Below, one piece after another: positions 17,184-25,919 of a DNA stretch of 64,000 nt. The notes beneath the pieces were generated by a model. It was not told the origin of the DNA, searched no databases, and saw only the letters and a program-made list of their open reading frames with translations. Position 1 is the stretch's first letter, and each line of letters starts with the position of its first letter. Position numbers and translations under genes: made by a program. The DNA is from Bradyrhizobium sp. ARR65 (lineage in GTDB: Bacteria > Pseudomonadota > Alphaproteobacteria > Rhizobiales > Xanthobacteraceae): NCBI RefSeq assembly GCF_000472385.1, contig NZ_AWZU01000001.1, positions 122,501 through 186,500 on the forward strand. Reading direction: 5' to 3'.

Positions 17184-18500
17184 CTACACGAAGCTGTAAC
17201 GCTCGGAATGGTATTTCGACATGGGCACTCCCAAGTCCGCGAGCGCCTTCTCGACCGCATCCATCATGGGGCCCGGTCCGCAGATGAAATACTCGTGGTC
17301 GGCGTAGGGCCTTGTCAGATGCCGCGCGAGCAGATCGGCGGAGATGAAGCCCCGCTCGCCCGCCCAGTCGGCAGAAGGATCCGAGAGCACGTGAACGATC
17401 GTCAGGTCGAGTCGCACCTTGAGGTCTTCGAGTTCCTCGCGAAAGGTGATCGAATCCCAGTCCTTGCTGCCGTAAAGCAACATCACCGGTCGCTTGTCGC
17501 CGACGTCCGCGAGTGTACGGATCATGCTCATCATCGGCGTGATGCCAACGCCGCCCGCAATCAACACATGCATGTCCGCCGGATCGCCGATAGTGAAGGC
17601 GCCATACGGACCGTCGAGATAGATGCGCTTGCCAACCGGCACGTTGCTGATGCCGCTGGTGAAATCTCCGAGGTTTCTGATCGACATTGCAACGGTGCCG
17701 TCCGCGGTCTGGGCGCTCGACGAGAACGAGAATGGATGCGCGGTAATCTTGAACGGATTTCCCCACACCGTCAGCCAGCCGAACTGGCCAGGCTTGAAGC
17801 GGAAGCCGTCATGGCCGTCGGGCTGCATCACCAAGGTGACAGTCTCGCCACGCTCCTTGCGGATCTCGGTAACTCGGTAGGGTCGCCGCAGCAGGAACAG
17901 CGGTTTGACGATGCGGATGTAAAACAGCAGTGCGATCCAGAAGATCGTCAGGCCGACCCATAAGGCCCACTTGAGAGAATCAGTCAGGTAGAAGCTCCAA
18001 CCCACCATGTGCACAAGCGCGCCCGCGACGGCGACGAGGGCGAGCGCGATATGGCTGTAATGCCAGAGTTCATAGGAAATCTTCAGCCTTGCGCGCCACA
18101 GCGCCGTCACCACCAATACGACAAGCGCGATCACGGACAGGAATGCCGAAACGGCGCCGAGCGGCACCTCGCCATATTGCGGCAGCGCGAGCAGGTGGGG
18201 CTGGACGACTAGCATGATCGCCGGGTGCACCAGGGCCAGTGCCACCGCGAACAGCGAAATCTGCCGATGAAAATGATAGATAACATCTTCGCCCCATGGC
18301 TCGGTGACAAAGCGGAAGCGAGCCGTGAGGCCGAACTGCAGGCCCATGATCGCCAACGCCGAATAGCCCACTGCGGCGGAGAACTCCGTCCAGAAATCGC
18401 GTGCCGGCGGCAGCGAGCCGAGCAGAAGTGCAAACAGGGGCAGCAGAATGAACAGCAGGTAGACGATGATCCAGATGATGCTGCGCGCGGTATAGGTCAT
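17184..18500 (-). CDS. Ferric-reductase-like transmembrane flavoprotein (FNR domain)
   Basis: The 438-residue protein has about six membrane helices in its first 215 residues, with paired His for heme b in HFHRQISLFAVALALVHPA and LWHYSHIALALV.. ALVHMVG. A ferredoxin-reductase-like half follows: FAD site HPFSFSSSAQ, then the NAD(P) site AGGVGITPMMSM and CGPGPMMDAVEKAL. It should move electrons from NAD(P)H through FAD and heme across the membrane, as in ferric reductases and NOX-type enzymes. It follows the 133-residue membrane protein of the cytochrome oxidase operon by 36 bases on the same strand, so it may feed or bypass that oxidase. Confidence 0.88.
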   Translation of the reverse strand: MTYTARSIIWIIVYLLFILLPLFALLLGSLPPARDFWTEFSAAVGYSALAIMGLQFGLTARFRFVTEPWGEDVIYHFHRQISLFAVALALVHPAIMLVVQPHLLALPQYGEVPLGAVSAFLSVIALVVLVVTALWRARLKISYELWHYSHIALALVAVAGALVHMVGWSFYLTDSLKWALWVGLTIFWIALLFYIRIVKPLFLLRRPYRVTEIRKERGETVTLVMQPDGHDGFRFKPGQFGWLTVWGNPFKITAHPFSFSSSAQTADGTVAMSIRNLGDFTSGISNVPVGKRIYLDGPYGAFTIGDPADMHVLIAGGVGITPMMSMIRTLADVGDKRPVMLLYGSKDWDSITFREELEDLKVRLDLTIVHVLSDPSADWAGERGFISADLLARHLTRPYADHEYFICGPGPMMDAVEKALADLGVPMSKYHSERYSFV

Positions 18501-18536
18501 TGCTGTCTTCTCCGCGGTTCCAGCGTCACGCCTCGA

Positions 18537-18938
18537 TCAAGTGCAGGTCGTCAGCAGCAGCGTTGGGCCAAGCGTGAAAACGATAGTCACGAAGGCTGCA
18601 ATCAAGGTCCACAGGATCACCCAGTTGAGGAAGGAGTCCGTGGGGTCGACCGCAGGAGCGCCTGGATAGGTCCCGGCGTAGCTGCGCCACAGCAGTCCGA
18701 CGAGAGCGAGATGAACGAAGAGAACCAGGCCGAGCCCGAGACGAATCGCATTTGCCGGCCAGGCGAAGGCGCAACCAACGGAATGAAGGACGTATACAAA
18801 GCCAAGCGCGCTGCCCCAGACGGAGAAGCCCAATACTAGTAACCAGAGCCGCCGATCTGGAACGGGGCGCATGCTCACTGAACTCCCTTCCGCATTTCGT
18901 GGCGTAAGCCCGGCTTCCAGATGTCGAGGCGCTGTCAT
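18537..18938 (-). CDS. Three-helix membrane protein of the oxidase operon
   Basis: The 133-residue frame overlaps the end of the subunit I gene by ATGA (start 18938), a typical coupled arrangement; an alternative ATG at 18872 has GGGAG upstream and would give 111 residues. Three hydrophobic helices are visible: LLVLGFSVWGSALGFVYVLH, LGLGLVLFVHLALVGLLW and the C-terminal VILWTLIAAFVTIVFTLGP. The position directly after subunit I/III suggests an accessory subunit or assembly factor of the oxidase. I do not recognise the family. Confidence 0.8.
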   Translation of the reverse strand: MTAPRHLEAGLTPRNAEGSSVSMRPVPDRRLWLLVLGFSVWGSALGFVYVLHSVGCAFAWPANAIRLGLGLVLFVHLALVGLLWRSYAGTYPGAPAVDPTDSFLNWVILWTLIAAFVTIVFTLGPTLLLTTCT

Positions 18939-21472
18939 GGCCGCATTCCCAGCATGCCCACAAGGGCTGGCAAGGCTAGGACTAGCCCAAGCGCGATGGC
19001 TCCCGTCATCGCCGTGTAGTCGAGCCAAAGCCGCGTCAGGCGCAGGTCCACCAGCCGTCGGGATGAGACGAAGCCTGAGCTGAAGCGCAGCACGTTGCTA
19101 AGGAGGAAAAGAAGGCCAATGCCGGCGTGCAGGGCCACATAGCCGAGCAGCGCGGCGGCCGTCGAACCAAGCGCATGCTCGCGCGGATGTGGAACGACAT
19201 TTTCGATCAAGACCACGATCGCAACTATGGCAGCGAGCAATGCGACGGCTGCGAGCCCAATCCAGGCCTGCGGCGCGCGGCCGGTGGCGAGGAAGCGCAA
19301 CGACCCGCGCGCTGCGGCTGCGCCGAGGAAAAGAGCCACGAGCGATCCGGCCGCGAGCCAAACGTTCGTCTCAGGCCGCGTTGGCGGCGGCCAGTTCGGC
19401 GCAGAGATCCAAAGATAGAGCACGCCGAACGCTAGTGAGGTAAACAGTGTGCCATTGGCGACCAGCGCGAGGATCAGCGCCAACCATGGTGGAGTGCTGG
19501 CCACCTCGGTGTGCGGTGGCACGCAAAGACCGTGGCCAATCGTCAGGGGCTCGTAGTCGCGGGCGTGGCCCGACTTCTGTCCCCACAGCACGAACAGGCC
19601 GGCTGTCACCAACGCCATGACAACCGCCAGCCAATAGGCTTGGAACAGCATCGATAGCACCGCTGCAGCGATGAAAAGTGCTGTGTAGAGCGGCATGTAG
19701 GTTTGGCGCGGCAGCACGATCAATTGATCGGGCGTGCCCGATATCATGTCGACGCCCAATGTTTCCTGCCAACCGTTCCGCGCGAAGCCAAGATACCCCT
19801 CGCCGCGCGCGAGTGATGACCCGAGTTCGCCGGCAGCGATCCGGTCAGCTCGGGTGTCGATGTTGGGGAGCGAAGCAAAGGCGTAAGGAGCCGGCGGGAG
19901 CCTCATCGCCCATTCGAGTGTCCCCGCCCGCCAGGGATCGCACCGGACCCGACGCCCATAGCGAACCTGCGCGATGAGGTCGATCGTCACCAGCGCGAAG
20001 CCAATCGTCATGATGAACCCGCCGATCGAAGACAGCAGATTAAGCCAGATCCAGCCCTCGGTCGCCGAATACGTGTAAATGCGCCGAGGCATGCCGAGCA
20101 GACCCACCAGATGCATCAAGAAGAAGGTCAAATTGAAACCGATGAAGATTAGCCAAAACGCAGGGACTGAGAGCCGGTAAACCGCACTGCGGCCGGTGAG
20201 CAGCGGCAACCAATAATAGAGCGCCGCCAACAAGGGGAACGCGGCAGCGCCCGCGATCACATAATGGAAGTGTGCGACAACGAAGTAGGTATCGTGCGCT
20301 TGCCAGTCGAAAGGCACCATAGCAAGCATTACGCCCGTTAGACCTCCGATCACGAAGGTCGAAAAGAAGCCGAAGATGTAGAGCATCGGCACATTCCAAA
20401 CCGGCCTGCCATGGGCCAGCGTAGCGAGCCAGGCAAACAACTGCACCGCCGTCGGGACCGCGACGATGGCCGAGCCCGCCGAGAAGAAGGCTAGCGCGAG
20501 ATGCGGGATTCCCACGGTGAACATATGGTGCACCCAAATGCCGAAGCTTACGAACGCAAGGCCGATGATCGCGACGACGATTGACCTGTATCCAACGAGA
20601 GGCCTGTTGGCGAAAACCGGAATCATCGTCGACAAGAGGCCGGCCATCGGCAGCAGAATGATGTAGACGTCAGGGTGACCGAAGAACCAGAACAGGTGCT
20701 GCCACAGCAGTGCGTCACCACCGCGTGTCGGGTCGAAGAAAGGCAAGCCGAACGCGCGCTCTGTCTCCAGCAGGATCGATCCGAGGATCAGCGGCGGAAA
20801 GGCCACAATCATCATCGAGGCCGTGACCAACATATACCAGCCGAAGATTGGCATTCGGTCTAGTGACATGCCTGGCGCTCGAATCTTCAACACGGAGACA
20901 ACGATCTCGACAGCCAGCGTTAGCGCCGATATCTCGACAAAAGTGACTCCCAGCAGCCAAACGTCCGCGTTGATTCCGGGTGTGTAGGCTATCGAATTCA
21001 GCGGCGTGTACATAAACCAGCCACCGTCTGGTGCAACCCCGGCGAGCAGCGCGCCGGTGAGGATCGTCCCGCCGAACAAGTAACACCAATAGCCAAAGGC
21101 GGTCAGCCGCGGAAACGCAAAGTCGCGGGCGCCCAGCACCTTGGGTGTCAAGTAAACCGCCAAGCCCTCTACCATGGGTATAGCGAACAGAAAAAGCATG
21201 ATTGACCCGTGCATGGTGAAGACCTGGTTGTAGGTCTCCGCATCCAGGAATGCCGCTTGGGGCGTCGCGAGCTGCACCCTGGTCAACATGCCGAGCACGC
21301 CGCCAATTGCAAAGAATACAAACGCCGTTGCCATGAAGCGTACGCCGAGAACGGAATGGTTGACCGACGCAAGGCGCCGCAGCCCGGGACCTGTGGCCCA
21401 GATCTGCGCGAGTTGACGGTGCAGGTCGACCGCCGGGGCGGGTTGCGGGGCTTCTTCGGTCGAGACGGTCAT
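18935..21472 (-). CDS. Cytochrome c oxidase, fused subunits I and III
   Basis: The 845-residue protein joins a complete subunit I (about residues 40-560) to a subunit III-like membrane part (about 620-845). Heme and CuB ligands are present: FTMHGSIMLF, GHPDVYI (His266), WVHHMFTVG and VVAHFHYVIAG. Two proton-path residues differ from the A1 type: the Glu of GHPEVY is Asp268, and the K-channel Lys of PTGIK is Gln344 (VPTAVQLF). The ATG at 21472 lies four bases after the subunit II stop. Such fused oxidases occur in Bradyrhizobium as an alternative cytochrome c oxidase. The C-terminal end overlaps the next gene by ATGA. Confidence 0.92.
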   Translation of the reverse strand: MTVSTEEAPQPAPAVDLHRQLAQIWATGPGLRRLASVNHSVLGVRFMATAFVFFAIGGVLGMLTRVQLATPQAAFLDAETYNQVFTMHGSIMLFLFAIPMVEGLAVYLTPKVLGARDFAFPRLTAFGYWCYLFGGTILTGALLAGVAPDGGWFMYTPLNSIAYTPGINADVWLLGVTFVEISALTLAVEIVVSVLKIRAPGMSLDRMPIFGWYMLVTASMMIVAFPPLILGSILLETERAFGLPFFDPTRGGDALLWQHLFWFFGHPDVYIILLPMAGLLSTMIPVFANRPLVGYRSIVVAIIGLAFVSFGIWVHHMFTVGIPHLALAFFSAGSAIVAVPTAVQLFAWLATLAHGRPVWNVPMLYIFGFFSTFVIGGLTGVMLAMVPFDWQAHDTYFVVAHFHYVIAGAAAFPLLAALYYWLPLLTGRSAVYRLSVPAFWLIFIGFNLTFFLMHLVGLLGMPRRIYTYSATEGWIWLNLLSSIGGFIMTIGFALVTIDLIAQVRYGRRVRCDPWRAGTLEWAMRLPPAPYAFASLPNIDTRADRIAAGELGSSLARGEGYLGFARNGWQETLGVDMISGTPDQLIVLPRQTYMPLYTALFIAAAVLSMLFQAYWLAVVMALVTAGLFVLWGQKSGHARDYEPLTIGHGLCVPPHTEVASTPPWLALILALVANGTLFTSLAFGVLYLWISAPNWPPPTRPETNVWLAAGSLVALFLGAAAARGSLRFLATGRAPQAWIGLAAVALLAAIVAIVVLIENVVPHPREHALGSTAAALLGYVALHAGIGLLFLLSNVLRFSSGFVSSRRLVDLRLTRLWLDYTAMTGAIALGLVLALPALVGMLGMRP

Positions 21473-21476
21473 CGCG

Positions 21477-22157
21477 TCACTTTCGGCCTGCCTCGGGGTG
21501 GGCGATCGCGGTGGAGAAGTCCGCTGCCGGGTGCGCGACGACATCGAAGCGCATGCCGCTGTGGCCGCTTCCGCAGAATTCGTTACAGAGCCCCTGGTAG
21601 CGTCCCTGTACGTCAGCCCGAATTCGCAGGATATTCGTGTGCCCAGGCACGGCGTCGATCTTGCCGGCAAGCCGCGGTATCCAGAAGGCGTGGATGACGT
21701 CGCGGCTCGTCACAACGATGTCGACCGGCACGCCCACTGGCAGGTGTAGCGTCCCCTCGGTTTTGATGTCGCCGGAGCCGGGATAGCGAAAGGTCCACGT
21801 CCATCGTTGGGCCTCCGCCTCGATCCGCAACGGCTCGGCCGAACCCAGCGGCAGGAGCCGTTCGCCTGTCACCAGCGCGGACGCAACGAGCGGTGTCAGG
21901 ACGACAGCCGGCAGGCCGAGCCCTCCAAGCACGATCCAGCGGGTCGGCGAGACCCGCGCGCCCCAATCCGGGCGCCAGATCACCAGCGCGTAGAGCGTCA
22001 TCACAAGAACAAAGAGCGCGGCGGCGCCGGCGAGCATCACCCACCAAAGCGTTGCGATCGATGTTGCCGCCGGCCCGCCCGGATCGAGCGTCGACAGCGG
22101 ACCCGTGCAGCCTGCCAGTAGAACAGGAAATCCAAGGTAGACCAGCGTGCGCAGCAC
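21477..22157 (-). CDS. Cytochrome c oxidase subunit II (lipoprotein)
   Basis: The 226-residue protein has a lipoprotein signal with the lipobox LLAGC near residue 15, two membrane helices, and a periplasmic cupredoxin domain. CuA ligands are seen in RDVIHAFWIP and CNEFCGSGHSGM, so it accepts electrons from cytochrome c. The start is taken as GTG at 22157, just before the signal sequence; the frame is open further but that part reads antisense to the DUF2231 gene. No strong ribosome site is visible for this GTG, so the start is uncertain by a few codons. Subunit I/III follows after four bases. Confidence 0.88.
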   Translation of the reverse strand: MLRTLVYLGFPVLLAGCTGPLSTLDPGGPAATSIATLWWVMLAGAAALFVLVMTLYALVIWRPDWGARVSPTRWIVLGGLGLPAVVLTPLVASALVTGERLLPLGSAEPLRIEAEAQRWTWTFRYPGSGDIKTEGTLHLPVGVPVDIVVTSRDVIHAFWIPRLAGKIDAVPGHTNILRIRADVQGRYQGLCNEFCGSGHSGMRFDVVAHPAADFSTAIAHPEAGRK

Positions 22158-22202
22158 GCTATGATCCGGGAAGGCTCGTCCCGCAGACGGAGAACGGGTG
22201 TC

Positions 22203-22718
22203 ATGCCGAATGACGAGAGCGATACCTCGGCAATGAAAGAAAGTCCGGTCATGCTGGAACTGCTCCGGCTGGACACCGGGTCTGCGGTGGCACTTGTCGG
22301 CCATCCGATCCACGTCATGTTGGTGCATTTCCCGATCGCCTTTGTGATCGCGACCCTTGGTGTCGACGTATTCTATTGGTGGTCGGGCGACGGCTTCTGG
22401 ATGCGTGTCGGTCTCTGGGCCTCGGGTTTTACATTCTGGAGCGGTATCGCAGCCAGCATTGTCGGCACGGCAGAACTCGTGCTGGTTCCGGGCATCCGGA
22501 CGCGCGAAGCGAGCTGGTCCCACGCCGTAGCGGCCATGACGCTGGTTGCTATCACCGGAGCGAACTGGGGACTGCGCCTGACCTACCCGGAATCGATCCT
22601 GCCGCATGGCCTCGCGCTCTCCGCGCTCGCCTCGGCGATGGCAGGCTTGGCGGGCTGGCATGGCGGCAAGCTCGTGTTCGATCATGGCATTGGCATTATG
22701 GTTTCGCCCAAGGCCTGA
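22203..22718 (+). CDS. DUF2231 membrane protein
   Basis: The protein of about 171 residues has the DUF2231 signature GHPIHVMLVHFPIA and four hydrophobic helices. It is transcribed against all its neighbours, starting 45 bases from the subunit II start and overlapping the 3' end of the copD-like gene by 37 bases. The ATG at 22203 follows GGAG by ten bases; ATGs at 22230 and 22251 are possible. DUF2231 proteins often accompany respiratory or c-type cytochrome genes. The His pairs (HPIHVMLVH) could bind heme or copper. Confidence 0.82.
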   Translation: MPNDESDTSAMKESPVMLELLRLDTGSAVALVGHPIHVMLVHFPIAFVIATLGVDVFYWWSGDGFWMRVGLWASGFTFWSGIAASIVGTAELVLVPGIRTREASWSHAVAAMTLVAITGANWGLRLTYPESILPHGLALSALASAMAGLAGWHGGKLVFDHGIGIMVSPKA

Positions 22719-23182
22719 CGCAGCCCGCCGGGCGCGAACAGTTCGGTGGCGAACTGATTGGAATCGATGTGAACCTTGGCCAGCACCACCCATATGATCG
22801 CTGTGATCAGCACGAGATAGGAGGCCGTCAGCGTAACGTATGAGAACCGGCTAAAGCTGCCGCCGGGCTCGAACAAATGCGCAAGGGTCAATCCGGCAAC
22901 GATGTGCAGCATCACCAGCAGTGCGACGAGCATCATCTTGAGGGAGAACCACTCCAGGAACGTAGTCTGCAGGAAGATCAGCACCGTTCCGCTGCCGATG
23001 GCGAGGAAGGCAGCCGGAGATGTCATCTCCACATAAACGAAGCGCGTCAGCCTGTGCAGTCGATCAAGCTCACTCCCCAATTCGAGATCACGGCGTTGCC
23101 AAAATAAAAACGGCAGGACGATCAATCCTGCCGACCAGATGGCAATCGTTCCGAGGTGAATGAACTTGAACAGCGTCGTCAT
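22682..23182 (-). CDS. CopD-like four-helix membrane protein
   Basis: The 166-residue protein has four helices and the His-containing first helix FKFIHLGTIAIWSAGL, with a second His in the third helix (MLHIVAGLTLAHLFEPGG). This is the pattern of the CopD/YhhN-like and HemJ-like groups that act in copper handling or heme binding in the membrane. Its start overlaps the ctaG stop by ATGA, so both are coupled. Its 3' end overlaps the oppositely directed DUF2231 gene by 37 bases. Confidence 0.82.
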   Translation of the reverse strand: MTTLFKFIHLGTIAIWSAGLIVLPFLFWQRRDLELGSELDRLHRLTRFVYVEMTSPAAFLAIGSGTVLIFLQTTFLEWFSLKMMLVALLVMLHIVAGLTLAHLFEPGGSFSRFSYVTLTASYLVLITAIIWVVLAKVHIDSNQFATELFAPGGLRQALGETIMPMP

Positions 23183-23907
23183 GCGGTTGGCTCAACCGGG
23201 CGCAAGCCCGACCACGCAAGCCACAGCCCCAGCCCGAGATAGGGCAGCGGCGCCGGCACCCACATCAGAAGCCCCGCCAGTTGCTGATCGGTGAGCGCAC
23301 TCAGTCCCCAGGCCTCGGCGCTCGCGAAATGGACGGGATATAGCGCCCGCGGCGAGAATACGATCAAGGCGGCCAGAAGCCCCATCTGACCCATTGCAGC
23401 AACGATCGCGACAAGCGCCGAGCCAAGGTGAGTCGTCGGCTCAAGGATTGCGCGCCAAAGCAGCCACGCACTGCCGAGAAGGGTGCCCTGCATCAACCAG
23501 TAGGCGGGGACGCTGACGAGTCCCCATTCGTAGGGCCCCGGCATATGCCAGACCCAAAAAATGATCGTGTGAACGCTAACGAGTACAGCGAGCGGGTGTA
23601 GGGGTAATGGTCGCGCGGGAAGAGCAATCGCGAGAAGCGGGGCAGCAAAGCAGACAAGCAGCACATGATGCAGCACTCGCGCCGAGAACAGCGCAGAGGC
23701 GAGCGCGCAAAGCGGCGAGACAAAGATCACCGCGATCAGCACGAGCGCTGTCCAGCCAGCCCAGGCCTTCGCTGCGTGACCACGCGCGATCACAATGGCC
23801 AATACGGCGAGCGCCGCAATGAGCGGTGGATCGAAATTCCAGCGTGCCAAGACATCGCCCGGCACCGCAGCGGGACCGCAGTAAGCGATGGCGACGGTTG
23901 CCCGCAT
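23179..23907 (-). CDS. ctaG: Cytochrome c oxidase assembly factor CtaG (Caa3_CtaG family)
   Basis: This 242-residue integral membrane protein fits the Caa3_CtaG family by its His-containing helices (RVLHHVLLVCFAAPLLA; VSVHTIIFWVWHMPGPYEW), needed for inserting copper into oxidases of this type. It is distinct from the single-helix Cox11 type. About seven helices are visible. It starts the minus-strand string ctaG-copD, upstream of the subunit II/I genes, and is the last gene before a gene-poor region. Confidence 0.87.
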   Translation of the reverse strand: MRATVAIAYCGPAAVPGDVLARWNFDPPLIAALAVLAIVIARGHAAKAWAGWTALVLIAVIFVSPLCALASALFSARVLHHVLLVCFAAPLLAIALPARPLPLHPLAVLVSVHTIIFWVWHMPGPYEWGLVSVPAYWLMQGTLLGSAWLLWRAILEPTTHLGSALVAIVAAMGQMGLLAALIVFSPRALYPVHFASAEAWGLSALTDQQLAGLLMWVPAPLPYLGLGLWLAWSGLRPVEPTA

Positions 23908-24315
23908 AGGTACGCCCTCTCGCGACTATCGTTACGCAGCGGATCTTCGTCACTACGCGTGGTAGCGCCTACATGCCGCCACGAGAACGCACCAAGGCAA
24001 ACCGGCTGCAAATGGACGGGCGGCGATGAGTCGGACGAGCCAACAATGGATCCGACTACCATCGCGATCAGCTCAAAGCCGCCAAAGGTTTTGGTTTGGT
24101 GGAGTTGTGGTCATGTACAAGCCTCGAACCGCGCGCTGCAATGTCTTGGCCAACTAGCTCGCTTGGAGCTTGAACAATACGCTTTCCGCCGAGGATCTGG
24201 ATATCAGGCAATCTTCTAGTCGCGGTCAGGGATTCCCCTAGTGTCGGTCAGGCTACCGTCTGCTATAGTGTTTGCGGCAATCGTCGTTTGCCTCGCAGTT
24301 CATGGAGAACAGAGA
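23908..24315. other. Gap without a recognised gene
   Basis: This stretch should hold the promoter of ctaG (minus strand) and of the small repeat protein (plus strand). Open frames here lack start signals and motifs. No clear regulatory dyad is seen. Confidence 0.5.
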
Positions 24316-24621
24316 GTGTGCACACGTTACCGCCTTTGTCCCTTGTGTGCTGCGGTGGCATCATCGCTGGTCGCGTTTGGCGCCCAGGCCACTCCGCTCT
24401 TGCCTTACGCTACGCCGCTAGCAATGCCGGACGCGACGCTGATAGCTGAAACATGCGCGGCGGGATATACTTTGCATCCACGACTCCACCGCTGCGTCGC
24501 GGAGCCGACTTGTGGTCCGGGATCCACATTGCACCCGCGTCTCCATCTCTGCGTCGCGGAGCCAACTTGTGGCCCAGGATCGACATGGCACCCGCGACTC
24601 CATCGCTGCGTCACCCCCTAG
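24316..24621 (+). CDS. Small secreted Cys/His repeat protein
   Basis: The 101-residue protein starts at GTG 24316, eight bases after GGAG; a GTG at 24241 is in frame but has a weaker site. A signal peptide is visible, with an Arg near the start, a hydrophobic core and AQA before the mature TPLLPY. After a linker come three near-identical units of 19, 19 and 18 residues of the form TCGPGSTLHPRLHRCVAEP. Each has two Cys and two His, so each could form a disulfide or bind metal. I know no named family. It is a candidate metal-binding or structural exported peptide. Confidence 0.65.
   Translation: MCTRYRLCPLCAAVASSLVAFGAQATPLLPYATPLAMPDATLIAETCAAGYTLHPRLHRCVAEPTCGPGSTLHPRLHLCVAEPTCGPGSTWHPRLHRCVTP
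24451..24618 (+). repeat. Tandem 57-bp coding repeats
   Basis: Three units (24451-24507, 24508-24564, 24565-24618) encode the repeats of the secreted protein. Units 2 and 3 are nearly identical in DNA, which points to recent duplication; unit 3 lacks one codon. Confidence 0.85.
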
Positions 24622-24937
24622 TCGTGGTCGTCGGGAGAGACGCTTGCGGGTGGCCACGGCAATCTATCGAACCACTGGAGGAATTCGCCGAGGCTATATG
24701 GCCGAGGCATAGCATTGGCGAGACTGCCTGCGTCCAGCAACGCGATGCATGATGGGCCTCGAATGTTCTGAGGTGCTTTACCGTCAGCTTGAAATCGAGA
24801 GCATCGGCTAGCCTCGAGTTGAGGAGATGTACTATTTGTTGCGCGTGTATTGTCCTTTAAATCCGCCACGAACCGCGCGATCATGACTTACCTTCTGTCA
24901 CGAGGAGCGCCGACCTGCTGACCCTGAAGGGCGGGAG
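24622..24937. other. Gap without a recognised gene
   Basis: No supported gene, RNA or clear dyad is visible between the repeat protein and the small membrane protein. The two genes converge here. Confidence 0.5.
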
Positions 24938-25138
24938 TTAGAGCGGATTACCTCGGTTGCGCCGGACAATCTTAAACACGAGGAGTGAGACACCACCGAG
25001 CAGAGATAGACATCCGACCGCGATCACTGGCGACGATTCTTCGTGTAGACCGACCACGATCAACAGGATGCCTAGCAGCAAGAGAAAGACGGCCGCCGAT
25101 TTCTTGGCCAGGAGAGTTTCACCTGGATAGCTAGCCAT
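24938..25138 (-). CDS. Small two-helix membrane protein
   Basis: The 66-residue protein has two hydrophobic helices (AAVFLLLLGILLIVVGL and VIAVGCLSLLGGVSLLVF) and ends in a basic tail KIVRRNRGN. GAGG lies ten bases before the ATG. Small proteins of this kind are common in Bradyrhizobium, with no known function. It stands alone. Confidence 0.6.
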   Translation of the reverse strand: MASYPGETLLAKKSAAVFLLLLGILLIVVGLHEESSPVIAVGCLSLLGGVSLLVFKIVRRNRGNPL

Positions 25139-25919
25139 GATGAATCGTCCTCTTTGGTCTCAAGATTCCGCTCAAACGATCGTTGACGTTCGCGAACTGT
25201 CTTCGTCGATGCAGGCGCTTTTGAGAAATTGCACTCCCTTAAGATTAAGAGGCGAAACATTCTTGCGAAACGGAAGTGCTGGACATCGATGTCGCATGTA
25301 GGTTGTTTTCTTACTCTGTTTCAATCGTCCTGTCTGCACGAAACTGGTCGACGTCTGCCTTCGGAGGGGGTGGACCCTAGCTACAGGACCATAGCGCACA
25401 CGGCGCTGATGAGATCCTTGTGTGTAGCTTGCGGCACGCACACGACTAGCGTATGGCGGCATAGGGTCGCACCCTCTTGGCCGGTGAAGAAAGCGCCGGG
25501 TCCACTGGTAGGTACACTGGGAAGTCGCCATTCAAAAAATGATGGACTTCCAGTTGGATGGGCGAGGGTTCGATTCTGCCCCTGGATACCAACCGCTCTC
25601 ATCGACCCCCCGCGTCGGCTGCATCAGGCCGGCTATTTCAAATGCACAATCGGAACGGCCAGAGCCGTCGGCCGACCGTCAACAGCGGATCCGCTTCGTT
25701 CCAACTCCGTTCATGCTCCGATTTGCACTTCTACCGGCCTTTTCGTTTTGATTTCACACGAGAATTGGTGTCTCGGACTACCTCGACATGGTACGGATCG
25801 CGCGGCCAAAGTGAACCGGTCACCCTTTAGGCTGAGAGTATTCACTGGTTTCGAGTCGCCTCGTGATCCTGTTCGTGCTGGCAAAGCACGACCGCTTCAA
25901 AGCAAGTCGAGAGGAATAG
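25139..25919. other. Gene-poor region with a second tRNA-like end
   Basis: No frame in this 780-base stretch looks coding. At 25569-25591 there is a T-loop motif TTCGATT followed by exactly 5, 7, 1 and 3 (CCA) bases, the spacing of a tRNA 3' end, but the T-stem pairs at only three of five positions. A 5' segment GTCCACT at 25500 could pair partly with CCTGGAT, giving a 92-base tRNA-like length. It is at best a decayed tRNA. The rest shows nothing recognisable. Confidence 0.4.
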
